A stretch of 64,000 nt of DNA, taken from contig OZ017768.1 of NCBI GenBank assembly GCA_963969345.1, positions 3,868,718 through 3,932,717 on the forward strand, read 5' to 3'. How positions within the stretch are numbered: the stretch's first letter is position 1; each line of letters begins with the position of its first letter. The translations under genes were made by a program, and so were the position numbers. Below the pieces are notes generated by a model. That model made no database searches and was not told where the DNA came from. It was given only the letters and a program-made list of their open reading frames with translations. Origin of the DNA: Turbatrix aceti (taxonomy: Eukaryota > Nematoda > Chromadorea > Rhabditida > Panagrolaimidae). Shown piece after piece: positions 44,728 to 54,200 of this stretch.

Positions 44728-45030
44728 CTACCCCCTACGCCGATCTTCTTGGACGGGATAAATTTCTAACAAAATTTGATCGATGACATCGGGAGGAATT
44801 ACCGGCGGGATTTGGGGATTCGCCGCCAGCGGAACGTAGGGGGTGAATGCGGCTACGTCTTGCATGAGGCGCGGCGGAATCTGGTTAATGACTGCCGCCA
44901 CGGAATCATTGCCAAATACAGCCTGAATCCAGTCAAAAACTTGGATGAGGCATACGATCATCGTGATTCGATGATCGTTACCGTTGCCGGCACCGATGAC
45001 GTTGTTGTTGTTGGCGTTGTCGGCGTTCAT
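44728..45030 (-). CDS. Small protein, DWI-family member 2 (100 aa, unknown function)
   Basis: Single-exon 100-aa protein. An Asn/Asp/Gly-rich N-terminus precedes a hydrophobic helix with IQVFDWIQAVFGN, then AAVINQIPPRLMQDVA, then YVPLAANPQIPPVIPPDVIDQILLEIYPVQ, ending EDRRRG. It is about 87% identical to the member at 46701 by eye, and the differences are mostly conservative, suggesting selection on the protein. It lies antisense and just downstream of the TBH exon 2 fragment at 44388-44512, as its paralogue lies relative to intact exon 2. The 5' module is at 45085-45150. Function unknown. Confidence 0.6.
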   Translation of the reverse strand: MNADNANNNNVIGAGNGNDHRITMIVCLIQVFDWIQAVFGNDSVAAVINQIPPRLMQDVAAFTPYVPLAANPQIPPVIPPDVIDQILLEIYPVQEDRRRG

Positions 45031-45084
45031 GTCGAGTAGTCAGGTAGCGCAATATTTAAATTGGTTCGTACAAGATAAAGCTTT

Positions 45085-45360
45085 TATGGCTTTACTGAAA
45101 TTTTGCGACAACAAAGAAATCGACTAAACTTGGCGCAGTAGGTGTTACGATATTTTTGTTCGGTGTGAGTGTCGTCTGTCGAACATGCGTCGATCATGCG
45201 TCGAAGCCAATCGGCGCAGCTTTGGCCTGGGAAAGACTGGAGAGTGCGCAAAGAGGTGCGCGAAGCAGAGGAAAGACTGGAGAGTGCGCAAAGAGGTGCG
45301 CGAAGCAGGGGAAATAAGCGAAGTTTATCGACGCGTCGATCGACGGCGCCCATCAAAAAT
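45085..45360 (-). promoter_or_regulatory. 5' module of small gene (44728), with internal tandem duplication
   Basis: Read on the minus strand: CTTCGCGCACCTCTTTGCGCACTCTCCAG twice in tandem (45233-45310 region), then GTAACACCTACTGCGCCAAG, then TTTCTTTGTTGTCGCAAAAT, then CAGTAAAGCC, and the ATG about 55 nt later. The same ordered words occur upstream of the genes at 46701, 58720 and 59800. Confidence 0.65.
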
Positions 45361-45380
45361 TGTTTTAAAACAAAATGTTT

Positions 45381-45436
45381 GTATAATATTTTAGTTTGCA
45401 AATTCTAAGCCTAAGCCTAACCCTAAAATATTATAC
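45381..45436. repeat. Interstitial TTAGGC telomere-like tract within a perfect 14-bp inverted repeat
   Basis: GTATAATATTTTAG (45381-45394) and its exact complement (45423-45436) flank CTAAGCCTAAGCCTAACCCTAA, which is two TTAGGC units and one TTAGGG on the other strand. It lies precisely between the end of the small-gene unit and the start of promoter block copy 2. Confidence 0.85.
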
Positions 45437-45439
45437 AGT

Positions 45440-45870
45440 AATGAGTTGGATGTGTTGTTTTTTGGAATCAAACGATGATTTGGCTTGAATTTGCATGACA
45501 CCGGATTGCGATTTGGCAGGTGTCATAAACAGGTGGAATGGCGCTGGAGTTGATAAATTGGCAAAAAAACGTGCAAATGACAGACAGGACAGACAATGGC
45601 AACTGATAAATATGAAATTTGTGAAACAAGCGCCAATTAAAGCAAAAAGCTTTTGTTTCGGTCGATTTTTTTTAAAACTCATTCACACCTTTTTCAAACA
45701 ATTTTTTCCGCCTTTTGTATGTATCGTAAACAAACAAAGTTTGATAGATCTTTCCCATCAAAAACCAAAATTACGATCATTGTTTCCCATGTTTTCCACG
45801 TGTTTTGAGAGTTTTAAAAAACTCCAGACACAAACAAAATTTACGTTTCACTTTTTCACAAAATTTGCAA
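45440..45870. repeat. Duplicated promoter block, copy 2 (upstream of TBH)
   Basis: Near-identical partner of 42450-42880. It ends about 130 bp before the TBH start codon and presumably supplies its promoter. Confidence 0.8.
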
Positions 45871-46000
45871 AAGCGAAAACGAAAACCAAATCGAAAAAAA
45901 AAATTTCAGAAACGTTTTATTCGTTCATTTCACTTCTTTCCAAGGAACCGTTCAATTTACGGCGTCGTCCGTGGCTTCCAGGGAACCCCTCAAGAAGACG

Positions 46001-49000
46001 ATGCTTGTGCGCGAGCTGTTCCTTCTGATTACCCTTGTTTTTCGGCACGCTTTATCCGACAAAAATGTCGGACCCCCCACAACCCTCAGCGTCAGAATCG
46101 ACGGTGAGTTAGTTAGTTGCCCGGACACGCCAGAGGCCTTCAACTTCAAAAAGTGTTTTGTATTTCAGATCTGTCATTCAATGTTTCCTGGGCCGCTGAT
46201 TTCGACCTGCAGGTTGTCAATTTTGTCATCTCGCTGAGCCACGAGCTCAAGGATGAGCTTCTGATCGTGGGATTTACGGACAACGGTGATATAGAAAACC
46301 AGAACTCAGACTTCTGCGGCGTGTATCAAAACAAGATCGTCGACGGCTACATAAACACGAAGGGGGAAATCAAGTTCGACATCGGCCAGGATTGCTTGGT
46401 CCCTAAGAAGCTCCCCAAAGATCCTGAACGCTATGGGTTTTCCAGAAAGTTCGTGACCTGTGATCCGTTGGATTACGCTATTGAGGTAAGTTTTGCTTGG
46501 TTCAGCGGTGGAAAAACGTGTTTGCTAAAAAATTTGATCCCTCCCAAATGTTTTAAATTAATTTTTCCGCGGGTTTTTTCGAACTTATTCATCAGTAGAA
46601 CATTTATTAAATCAATCAAATCAAACAAAATAAATAACATGGCAACAATAAAAAATAAGGGCACAAAAAATATTGGGGATGACGTTTGGTGCCGGCGCAT
46701 CTACCCCCTACGCCGATCTTCTTGAACGGGATAAATTTCGGACAGAATTTGATCGATGACGTCGGGGGGGATAACCGGCGGGATCTGGGGGTTCGCCGCC
46801 AACGGTACGTAGGGGGCATACGCTGCTACGTCGTGCATCAGGCGCGGCGGTATCTGGTTAATGGCTGCTGCCACGGAATCATTGCCAAATACAGCCTGAA
46901 TCCAGTCAAAAACTCCGATGAGGTATACGATCATCGTGAGTCGATGACCGTTACCGTTGCCGGCACCGATGACGTTGTTGTTGTCGGCGTTGTTAGCGTT
47001 CATGTTGAGGTAGTCAAGTAACGCAATTAAAAGTTTCGTACAAAATAAAGCTTTTTTGGGCTTACTGAGATTTTGCGACAACTAAGACAACGAGCGAGTA
47101 GACTTGGCGCAGTAGGCGTTACACTATTTTGCGGAGGTGAGGGTCGTCTGTCGAACATGCGTCGAAGCCAATCGGAGAAGTGTTGGCCTGGGAAAACCTG
47201 GAGAGGGTGCAAAGAGGTGCGCGGGGCATGGGAAGGCGCGCAAGGTTGTCAGATTGGCGACGGCTCTCAACACAAATTTTTTGAAAACAAAATGCAAACT
47301 ACTGCGATATAAATTTTTGACCGCTTCCCCTTTTTCAGCCCGGCACAACCAACTTCATATTCGCCCGAGTGCCTTTGGGTATTTGGAAAATCGACAATCC
47401 CAAAATCCGGCTTGCAACTCGGCATAACATGCTTCTGAAGCACCCGGTCCCTCCAATCCCTGCCCCCAGCCCTGAAACTCGGATTCTCGAGATCCGCGCT
47501 AAAAAAGCCCACGTCCCAGCCGCCGAAACAACCTACTGGTGTGCCATTGCCAAGCTGGACACCGCCCTGCAGCGGGCAAAGCACCACATAATTTCCCTCG
47601 AGCCGGTGATTACAAAGAACAACGAGCACCTGGTCCACCACATGGAAATCTTCCATTGCGAGGGCAACATTGACGGCTTGAAGGAGTACAACGGGAACTG
47701 CAACTCTCCAAGCAAGCCTAGCGCCGCTCGGGTCTGCAGCAAGGTGATTGCGGCGTGGGCCATGGGTGCCGATACTTTTTTCTACCCTGCAGAAGCCGGC
47801 ATGCCCGTCGGAGGACCCGGATACACGCCCTACGTCATGGTCGAAGTGCACTACAACAATCCAAACAAAATCCCCGGCATTGTCGATGAATCCGGATTCA
47901 GAATCCACTACACGCCGAATCTACGTCCGCACGATGCGGGAATCATGGAACTCGGACTCATTTATTCGGAAGCAAACTCGATCCCGCCCAACAGCGGACC
48001 CTTCCCGATTTCTGGCTACTGCATGCCAGAATGCACTGCGCATTTTCCAGAAAACGGAATCACGATTTTCGGCTCACAGCTGCATGCTCATCTTTATGGA
48101 AAACGCCTCGTCACGTCCCATTACCGGAAGGGGGTCAAGATCGGCGAAGTCAACCGGGATAATCACTTTTCAAGGCACTGGCAGCATATTCAGATGCTCC
48201 ACGAGCCGGTAAAGGTTCTGCCCGGAGACGCACTCGTCACGACTTGTCTCTACGATAATCCGGGAAAGAATTTCGTTTTTGGCGGATACGAGATATCCAA
48301 CGAGATGTGCGTCAACTATGTTTACTACTATCCGGCGTCGGAGGTTGAAGTGTGCAAATCAGCGATCAGCAACAAAACATTGAATCGGTTTTTTGCCAAC
48401 AAGTCGGTTTTTTTGGAAAGAAAAATTATACTTTAAAATGTTTAAAATTAAATTCTTTTAAAAAATTTTTAACGTTTTAATTTTTAATTAAAAAGCATTA
48501 TTTCATAAAAAAGAATTACATTTAATGTAAAATTACATTTAAATTTTTTTAAACCAAAAATTAAAATGTTAAAACATTTTTTTTTCAGCAAGACACAATT
48601 GAATTCGAAAAAAATATATTAACGTTTTATTTTTTATTTAAAAAAATTATTTTTGTAAAAAAATAATTTATCACCAATTCTAATTTTTTTTCAAATTAAA
48701 AAAAGTTTTTTTTTCCATTTCCGTTCACGCTTCATTTTTTTCAGAGGCATCAAAAACCTCAACGAAAAAGTACACGCAGAAAAGTACAAAGAATTAGAAT
48801 CCCGTTGGTCGCCCCTTCTCACCCGGGAGCTCCAAGGGTACTACGCAACCGGTCCCCTCAACATGGCTTGCCTAGGTCACGACGGCTTCCTGGTCAACAA
48901 CAGCACCCGATGGGGGCACCTGAGCCACCACCGCACCTTCGCTGGGTCGTACACGAAAGACCGAGATCGATACGAGTGCCCTGCCCTCAATGCGTACTGA
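46001..49000 (+). CDS. tbh-1: Tyramine/dopamine beta-hydroxylase-family copper monooxygenase
   Basis: Exons 46001-46103, 46169-46485, 47339-48402 and 48745-49000 sum to 1740 nt (579 aa). A signal peptide (MLVRELFLLITLVFRHALS) is followed by a DOMON domain (about 35-150) and the two copper domains. CuM ligands are in HLVHHMEIFHC (His240/241) and VEVHYNN (His311). CuH ligands are in LHAHLYG (His389/391) and QML (Met426). The C-terminus has the Cys-containing LNMACLGHDGF region. The family hydroxylates tyramine to octopamine or dopamine to noradrenaline in synaptic vesicles; in nematodes tbh-1 makes octopamine. A MOXD1-like role is possible. Intron 2 hosts an antisense small gene, and parts of exon 2 are duplicated upstream at 42889 and 44388. 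Confidence 0.92.
46701..47003 (-). CDS. Small protein, DWI-family member 3 (100 aa), antisense in TBH intron 2
   Basis: Single-exon 100-aa protein, near-identical to 44728-45030: IGVFDWIQAVFGN, AAINQIPPRLMHDVA, YVPLAANPQIPPVIPPDVIDQIL, terminal EDRRRG. Its stop is about 215 bp past the TBH exon 2 donor and it is transcribed toward that exon. An AATAAA on its strand lies near 46606-46614. The 5' module is at 47045-47250. No signal peptide, zinc ligands or recognised domain; secondary structure looks helical with a Pro-rich hinge. Confidence 0.6.
   Translation of the reverse strand: MNANNADNNNVIGAGNGNGHRLTMIVYLIGVFDWIQAVFGNDSVAAAINQIPPRLMHDVAAYAPYVPLAANPQIPPVIPPDVIDQILSEIYPVQEDRRRG
47045..47250 (-). 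promoter_or_regulatory. 5' module of small gene (46701)
   Basis: On the minus strand: GCGCCTTCCCATGCCCCGCG, ACCTCTTTGCACCCTCTCCAG, GTAACGCCTACTGCGCCAAG, TAGTTGTCGCAAAATCTCAG, TAAGCCCAAAAAAGC. It shares word order and spacing with the modules near 58600 and 59700 in PEX1, 12 kb away, where flanking sequence is otherwise unrelated. Confidence 0.65.
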
Positions 49001-49073
49001 TTGCTGTTTTTTTATCAATCCGTGGGATAAAAATGAAACATTTGCTGTTTGTTGTTTTTTGAAACCGAGAGAG

Positions 49074-50369
49074 TCATGGTGAGTAGGGCGGAGGTGGGCT
49101 GTGGCTGCCAGGAGGCTTGTCGGAGTAGTACGCGTCATACGAAGAAGGTGGGGGAGCTGCGGGTCTCGGAGGTGGCACACGGGGGGCTTCCTCGCGCTGA
49201 GGAGCGTAGAATGAAGAGCTGGAGGGCGCGGCATCGCGTTGAGGGGTGTAGGGCGATCTCGGGGGATATGTTTCCCATTTTGGCTCGTTCTGCGACGCTG
49301 GAGCAGGGGTATAAGGCGATCTGGCTGGGGTGGTCGTCCTCGAGGGTTGAGTTGACGTCGTTCGCGTCGGAGTCGGAACCCGGGGTGCCGGAGCGGGGAG
49401 GGCCAGGACCTGGGGAGGAGCTGTGATCCTGGCCGGTGAATATGGGGCCGGAGCCGGTGGATTGACGACCGTAGTCGTCATCGGCAACTGGTACATTCCA
49501 GGACCGGCTGGCAGGTGATGGTACTGATTAACCTCGATTCTGAGCGTCGGGGGAGGAGGGGGAGGGGGCGGTGGGGGCGCGGTAACAAAATGATGGACCA
49601 CCGGAGCAGCGACGTGCACCTGGGGTGCCGGGTAGACGTAAGCACGCAGCACGTGGCCGCTCCCGTTGAGCACGTAGGCGCCACAGCGGCCTGGAAAAAT
49701 TTATTTATAAATATGTGCATACATCGATGACAAAAAAGCTCTCGCTCAGTGATCAGCGACGACAACGAGCGCGAAAAAAATCGTAAACAAGAGGCTTGCT
49801 TGTAAAACTTTCGAAAAAAATGCTGACATCGTTCATCGTGCACTGCAAACACAACGGCTTGTGAAGCTTTTGTGTCGCACCTGGCGATTAGAAAATCAAA
49901 AAAACAACAAAAGTATGAAAGTACTAATTTTGGATTTTCTCGAAGAAAAACTATGGCAACAACGAAGCAAAAACGAGGCGGATTTCGAAATATGTTTTGT
50001 TTTTAGAAAAAATATGTCAGAAAACAAAAAAAATGAGTAACATTTTTTTCGAAAAAAATACAAACCATAATATTAAATTTTCTTAAAGAAAAATGTTTGC
50101 AACAAGTCTGATTTCAAAATGCGCGTTCTTTAAAAAAAATAGTCAAAAGCCCAAAAAAAACGATTCCCACCAAAAAAAAACTTACAAAGCTGTTCATCGT
50201 TTAAAAGTCGTTCAGCGTATTTCTCAATGAAATTACGATGACGCCGACGACGTCGAATAGTTCGATTCGACGAGTTCACGCAGACATCGTAGCCGTGGTA
50301 CTCGTTGCAGGCCACCGAAGTGCCGTTCTGGACGTAAACCGAGTTATTGTTGCCAAATAGTCTCCACAT
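49074..50369 (-). CDS. Proline-rich protein with short Cys-containing N-terminal domain (start uncertain)
   Basis: Exons 50369-50186 and 49690-49074 sum to 801 nt (266 aa) from the ATG at 50369. The N-terminal part includes CNEYHGYDVCVNSSNRTIRRRRRHR and RCGAYVLNG. The rest is Pro-rich: a poly-Pro run, then SPYTP repeats and YSPPPP-like endings. The frame stays open upstream to about 50588 through a hydrophobic stretch (VSLFFLLFLCC) that would make a good signal peptide, but no ATG is visible there, so an upstream exon or trans-spliced leader is likely. It may be a cuticle, mucin-like or adaptor-binding protein; not recognised. It converges with TBH, the two stops being about 75 bp apart. Confidence 0.55.
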
Positions 50370-50697
50370 GAATTCAGAAATAAAATCGACGACAACAACG
50401 CCCGTCGGAGAATTGATTGACTCACGGCAGCACAGGAACAACAAAAAAAACAAGGAGACAACTCCGGTAGAACAGAGCGAGCTTCCAGCGCGGTGGCCGT
50501 GGTCGTCGTCGTGCAATGTTGACACAGCGCAGAAAAAAATACGTTCACAAGCCCCAGCGAGAGTTTTAAAAAACGTGCGTAGTTGCAACAGAAATAATGT
50601 TGGGTTGGTCTTGTTGAACAGGTGAAAGAGTCGTTGAGGTCAGGAGTCTGTGATTTTTTTTTACCTGTAGTTTGTGAGGTGCGCGGAGAAAATGTTG

Positions 50698-51076
50698 CTA
50701 ATCGTCTTCAGAATGCACGATGAGGATATCGACATTGGCAGGAACGGAACGGGTGTTTCGGGGGCCTCGGGTCGTGTCAGGAGTCACCCAGACGTCTTTT
50801 GGCTCAGATGCTGCAAAAAAAACTTTGTTTAACCGAAATTATTTCAAATCTACCAAAAAACTCACAAACTCGCTTTCCATTTTTCGGTTTACCGGTCTGA
50901 ATCCTCTTCACCTTGTTTTTATGCTCCTGGGTGGAAGTTCCATTTTCAAACCGTAAACCCTGATGATGATGATGTCGATTCGCGCCTTCACTGGCCGATA
51001 TCCTAATTGGCTCAATAACCACCGGCTCACTTCTCCTCTTCTCAGGGGCCTTGGATGACCAGCAGACGTTGCCCAT
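50698..51076 (-). CDS. Small predicted N-myristoylated protein (107 aa)
   Basis: Exons 51076-50866 and 50810-50698 sum to 324 nt (107 aa). It begins MGNVCWSSKAPEKRR: Gly2, a small/polar residue at 6-7 and a nearby Cys fit co-translational N-myristoylation with adjacent palmitoylation. The remainder is polar and basic, probably disordered, ending VDILIVHSEDD. An in-frame ATG at 51100 would destroy the motif, so 51076 is preferred. It starts 214 bp after the PEX1 stop on the same strand with an AATAAA between, so it may be operonic with PEX1. Family not recognised. Confidence 0.5.
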
Positions 51077-51289
51077 CGAACAGTTCGCAAACACAACCAA
51101 AAGAACACAGTACGTTGCTTATGTTAGCACGTAAAAACAGAGCAGCCTAGGCAGATGAATTTATTTTATTTTTTTCGAAAGAGCACTGGTCGGTCGTTTT
51201 GTATCTTCGGACAACGCCCGCGTTGCCCTGGGAAGCTGTTGCTGTTGGCTGTTGACTGTTGTTCCGACGTCAGCAGACAACGCCGAATT

Positions 51290-54200
51290 TCATGCTAACG
51301 TTACTTTTTGATCTCCAAAAAGTAACGTAGGCCGCTGCTGGGTGCGGTTTGCCTTGGCACGAGCTGCTGCTACGCGTTTGGCATTCTCGGTGAGGGCGGA
51401 AAGTAGATGTTCTTGGGTTACGGTAGTTCCGTCTGAAAAAAAGGAAAATTAACAAAAAACAAAAAATAAGCAAAAAAAATTTAAATTATTAAAAAAACAT
51501 AAAATGACGCTCAAAATTGAATTTCGCATCCTTTTTGCCTTCAGAATCCCCGAAAAACCTCTCAACTCACCCTCATTGGCCTTGAAACCCGCATCAACGA
51601 CGAGTCCCCTCAAATCAGCACCAGTCCATCCTTCCGTAGCTTTTGCAATCTCTTCGAACGAAAATCCCGTGTTGTCAGCACACAAATCGGTCGTCAGAAG
51701 CTCGAGAATTTCCCTGCGTTCTTCGACGTCGGGAAACTCAATGAGAATTTTGTCATCCAGCCTGCCGGGTCGAATAACAGCGTCATCGATGAGGTCCGCG
51801 CGACTCGTCGTCGCTAGGACGTAGATGCCGTCCTTGAACGAATCAACGCCATCGAGTTCAGCGAGGAGCTGATTTACGACGCGATCCGTGACTCCTGTAG
51901 AATCATGGCCTCGCTTGGGGGCGAGTGCGTCAAACTCGTCGAAGATGATCAGGGATGGACGGTTTGAACGTGCCCTGAAAAAATTGATATTCACCTGACA
52001 AGAAATATTTCAGAGGACAATTTGGGAAATTTTTTTATGAATGTTGCCAAAAAGTTGTTTTTACTAAATATATAAAAATTTGCATTATTTTTTTTAGGGA
52101 AAACCATTTATTTTTAAATGTATTTCCGATTTGTTTTCAAATTCTTTATCAAAAAATACGTGGGAATGCCGTAGTTTTTTAGCTACAAGCTGCAAAAAAT
52201 TGTTAAAAATGGCAAAAACGCGATTTCAGGTGATCGTAACTCTGCCTGATAAATTTTGCGGTTAAAACTTTTCATCGTAAAAACTATTTTTTTATCAACA
52301 TTTCATAAAAAATTTGACAAATTCCTTGTGAGTACAAAAAAACAGAAATCTACCTTTCAAACACCTGTCGAACGTTTTCCTCGCTAGCGCCGATGTACTT
52401 GCTCAGCAATTCCGGTCCCTTGACGCTGACCACGTTGAATCCGCACTCGGCGGCCAGGGCGCGTGCCAGCAGAGTCTTCCCGCATCCAGAAGGACCGTGC
52501 AACAGCGCTCCGCCTCCAACTTTCAGGCCGCACGCCGTAAACAGAGCTGGGTACTACAAACACCTTTGTCACAACTTTTCAGTCAAAAAAAGGTATTTCC
52601 CACCTTTCCAGGCCAAATGAAAACCTCCGTGAGTCTGGCCTTCGCTCCGTGATACCCTCCAACGTCGGCAAAGGTGACTCGACGCTCTCCGCCGTCGCCG
52701 GCCTTGGAGACATGCCTTCCGGCGGTGGGGGTCGCCTGAAGCACGCGCTCCAGCAGCACGGCATGGTCCATGACCGCCCCCTCGCCCTGCAGACGGCGCA
52801 CCTCGTGGTGCATGCGTTCGCCGACTTTGACGAGATCGCCGAGCGAGAGGCCGTCAAGGCCGCGCTTAATCTCGTCGTCTCGTGTATTCGACAAAATCTC
52901 CGTCGAAGGCCGTGACAGAATGTGGGCCAATACTTGGATGCGATCATCCTGCAAAAATGGTAATCAGCCTTTTTTCGTGTCCGGTAAGGCGTAAAACGCT
53001 GGTTTGTCTGAATTTTTCTAATTCAACTTTGACGAAAAGTCAAAATCGTGTGAAAATTGTTTTGTATTTTTTAAACAAAAAATCATGAAAATTTTGATCA
53101 AAAATCACAAAAACCATTTTTTTTCTTTCTTTTGAAAAACCTTCTAAAAATTAATAAAATCGTGAAAATTTTCATTGAAAATCCCAAAAAACATTTTTTT
53201 CCATTTTTTAAAAAACCTCCTAAAAATTCATAAAACCGTGAAAATTTAGATCAAAAATCATGAAAAACATTTTTTTCAATATTTTGAAAAAAATCTAAAA
53301 ATTCATAAAATCGTGAAAACTTTTATCAAAAATCATAAAAAAAAACATTTTTTTGGCTAAACGTCTAAAAAACGTGATCCCTGACTGATTTGAGTGATAA
53401 AGAAAAAAAACAGACGGTCTTTGTCTTTCTAAACCCAAAACACACCAAAACTGATGACAAGTGGTTCCTCTATGGTTTGTGGTCCTCTGACGCCCCGGGT
53501 CCTATCATCACCTGGGTCCTATCACACAAAGCAAAGTCTATCATAAAGCCGCAGGCAGGCAGGCAACATGTTGACGTCCATTTGTTGTTTTTCTCGAAAA
53601 ATAACCCTCTCCCCTGCAAACTTTTTTTTTGGACAAAGTGCAAAGTTCAACAAATCCATGAACACCAGAGATGTCATTTTAGCTTGATTTCATTTCATTT
53701 GAGATCATTTGACATCTCTGATCTGAACAACGCCAGACCCAAAAAGTTTCGCAATGTCTGTTCTGCGAGGTAACCACGTGAAAAAAAGGGTTTCTCACGT
53801 AATACATATGTCGCTCCTGGGATGAATGCGTGATCAATTAACCGGTAAAAAGAGCCGACAAAGCAGACGAAGAAAGAAAGGAAATTCCAAAGTGAAACGC
53901 AAAGTCTCTAATGTACTGCGCCTGTTCGAATCCAACCACCCCTGCGGTTTTATTCGTCATCCCATACATTCTCCCCTGTCCTGTAACCAGTTTTTTTCGT
54001 TTCACTTTCGTCTACGTATCGGGGGTATTTTTTAAACGTCATTAATATTGCCGTTATAATTCGGCTGTCGGTCGTCGGTCGGCTGCCAGGTAGCCGGGGT
54101 CTTCATGAAGCTTAATCAGGTTTCGTGGGACCTGATTAGTCCTCATGAAGGACGCTTTTTTTGCACTTTGGAATCCCCAGAATCCATATATCCGTGCCTA

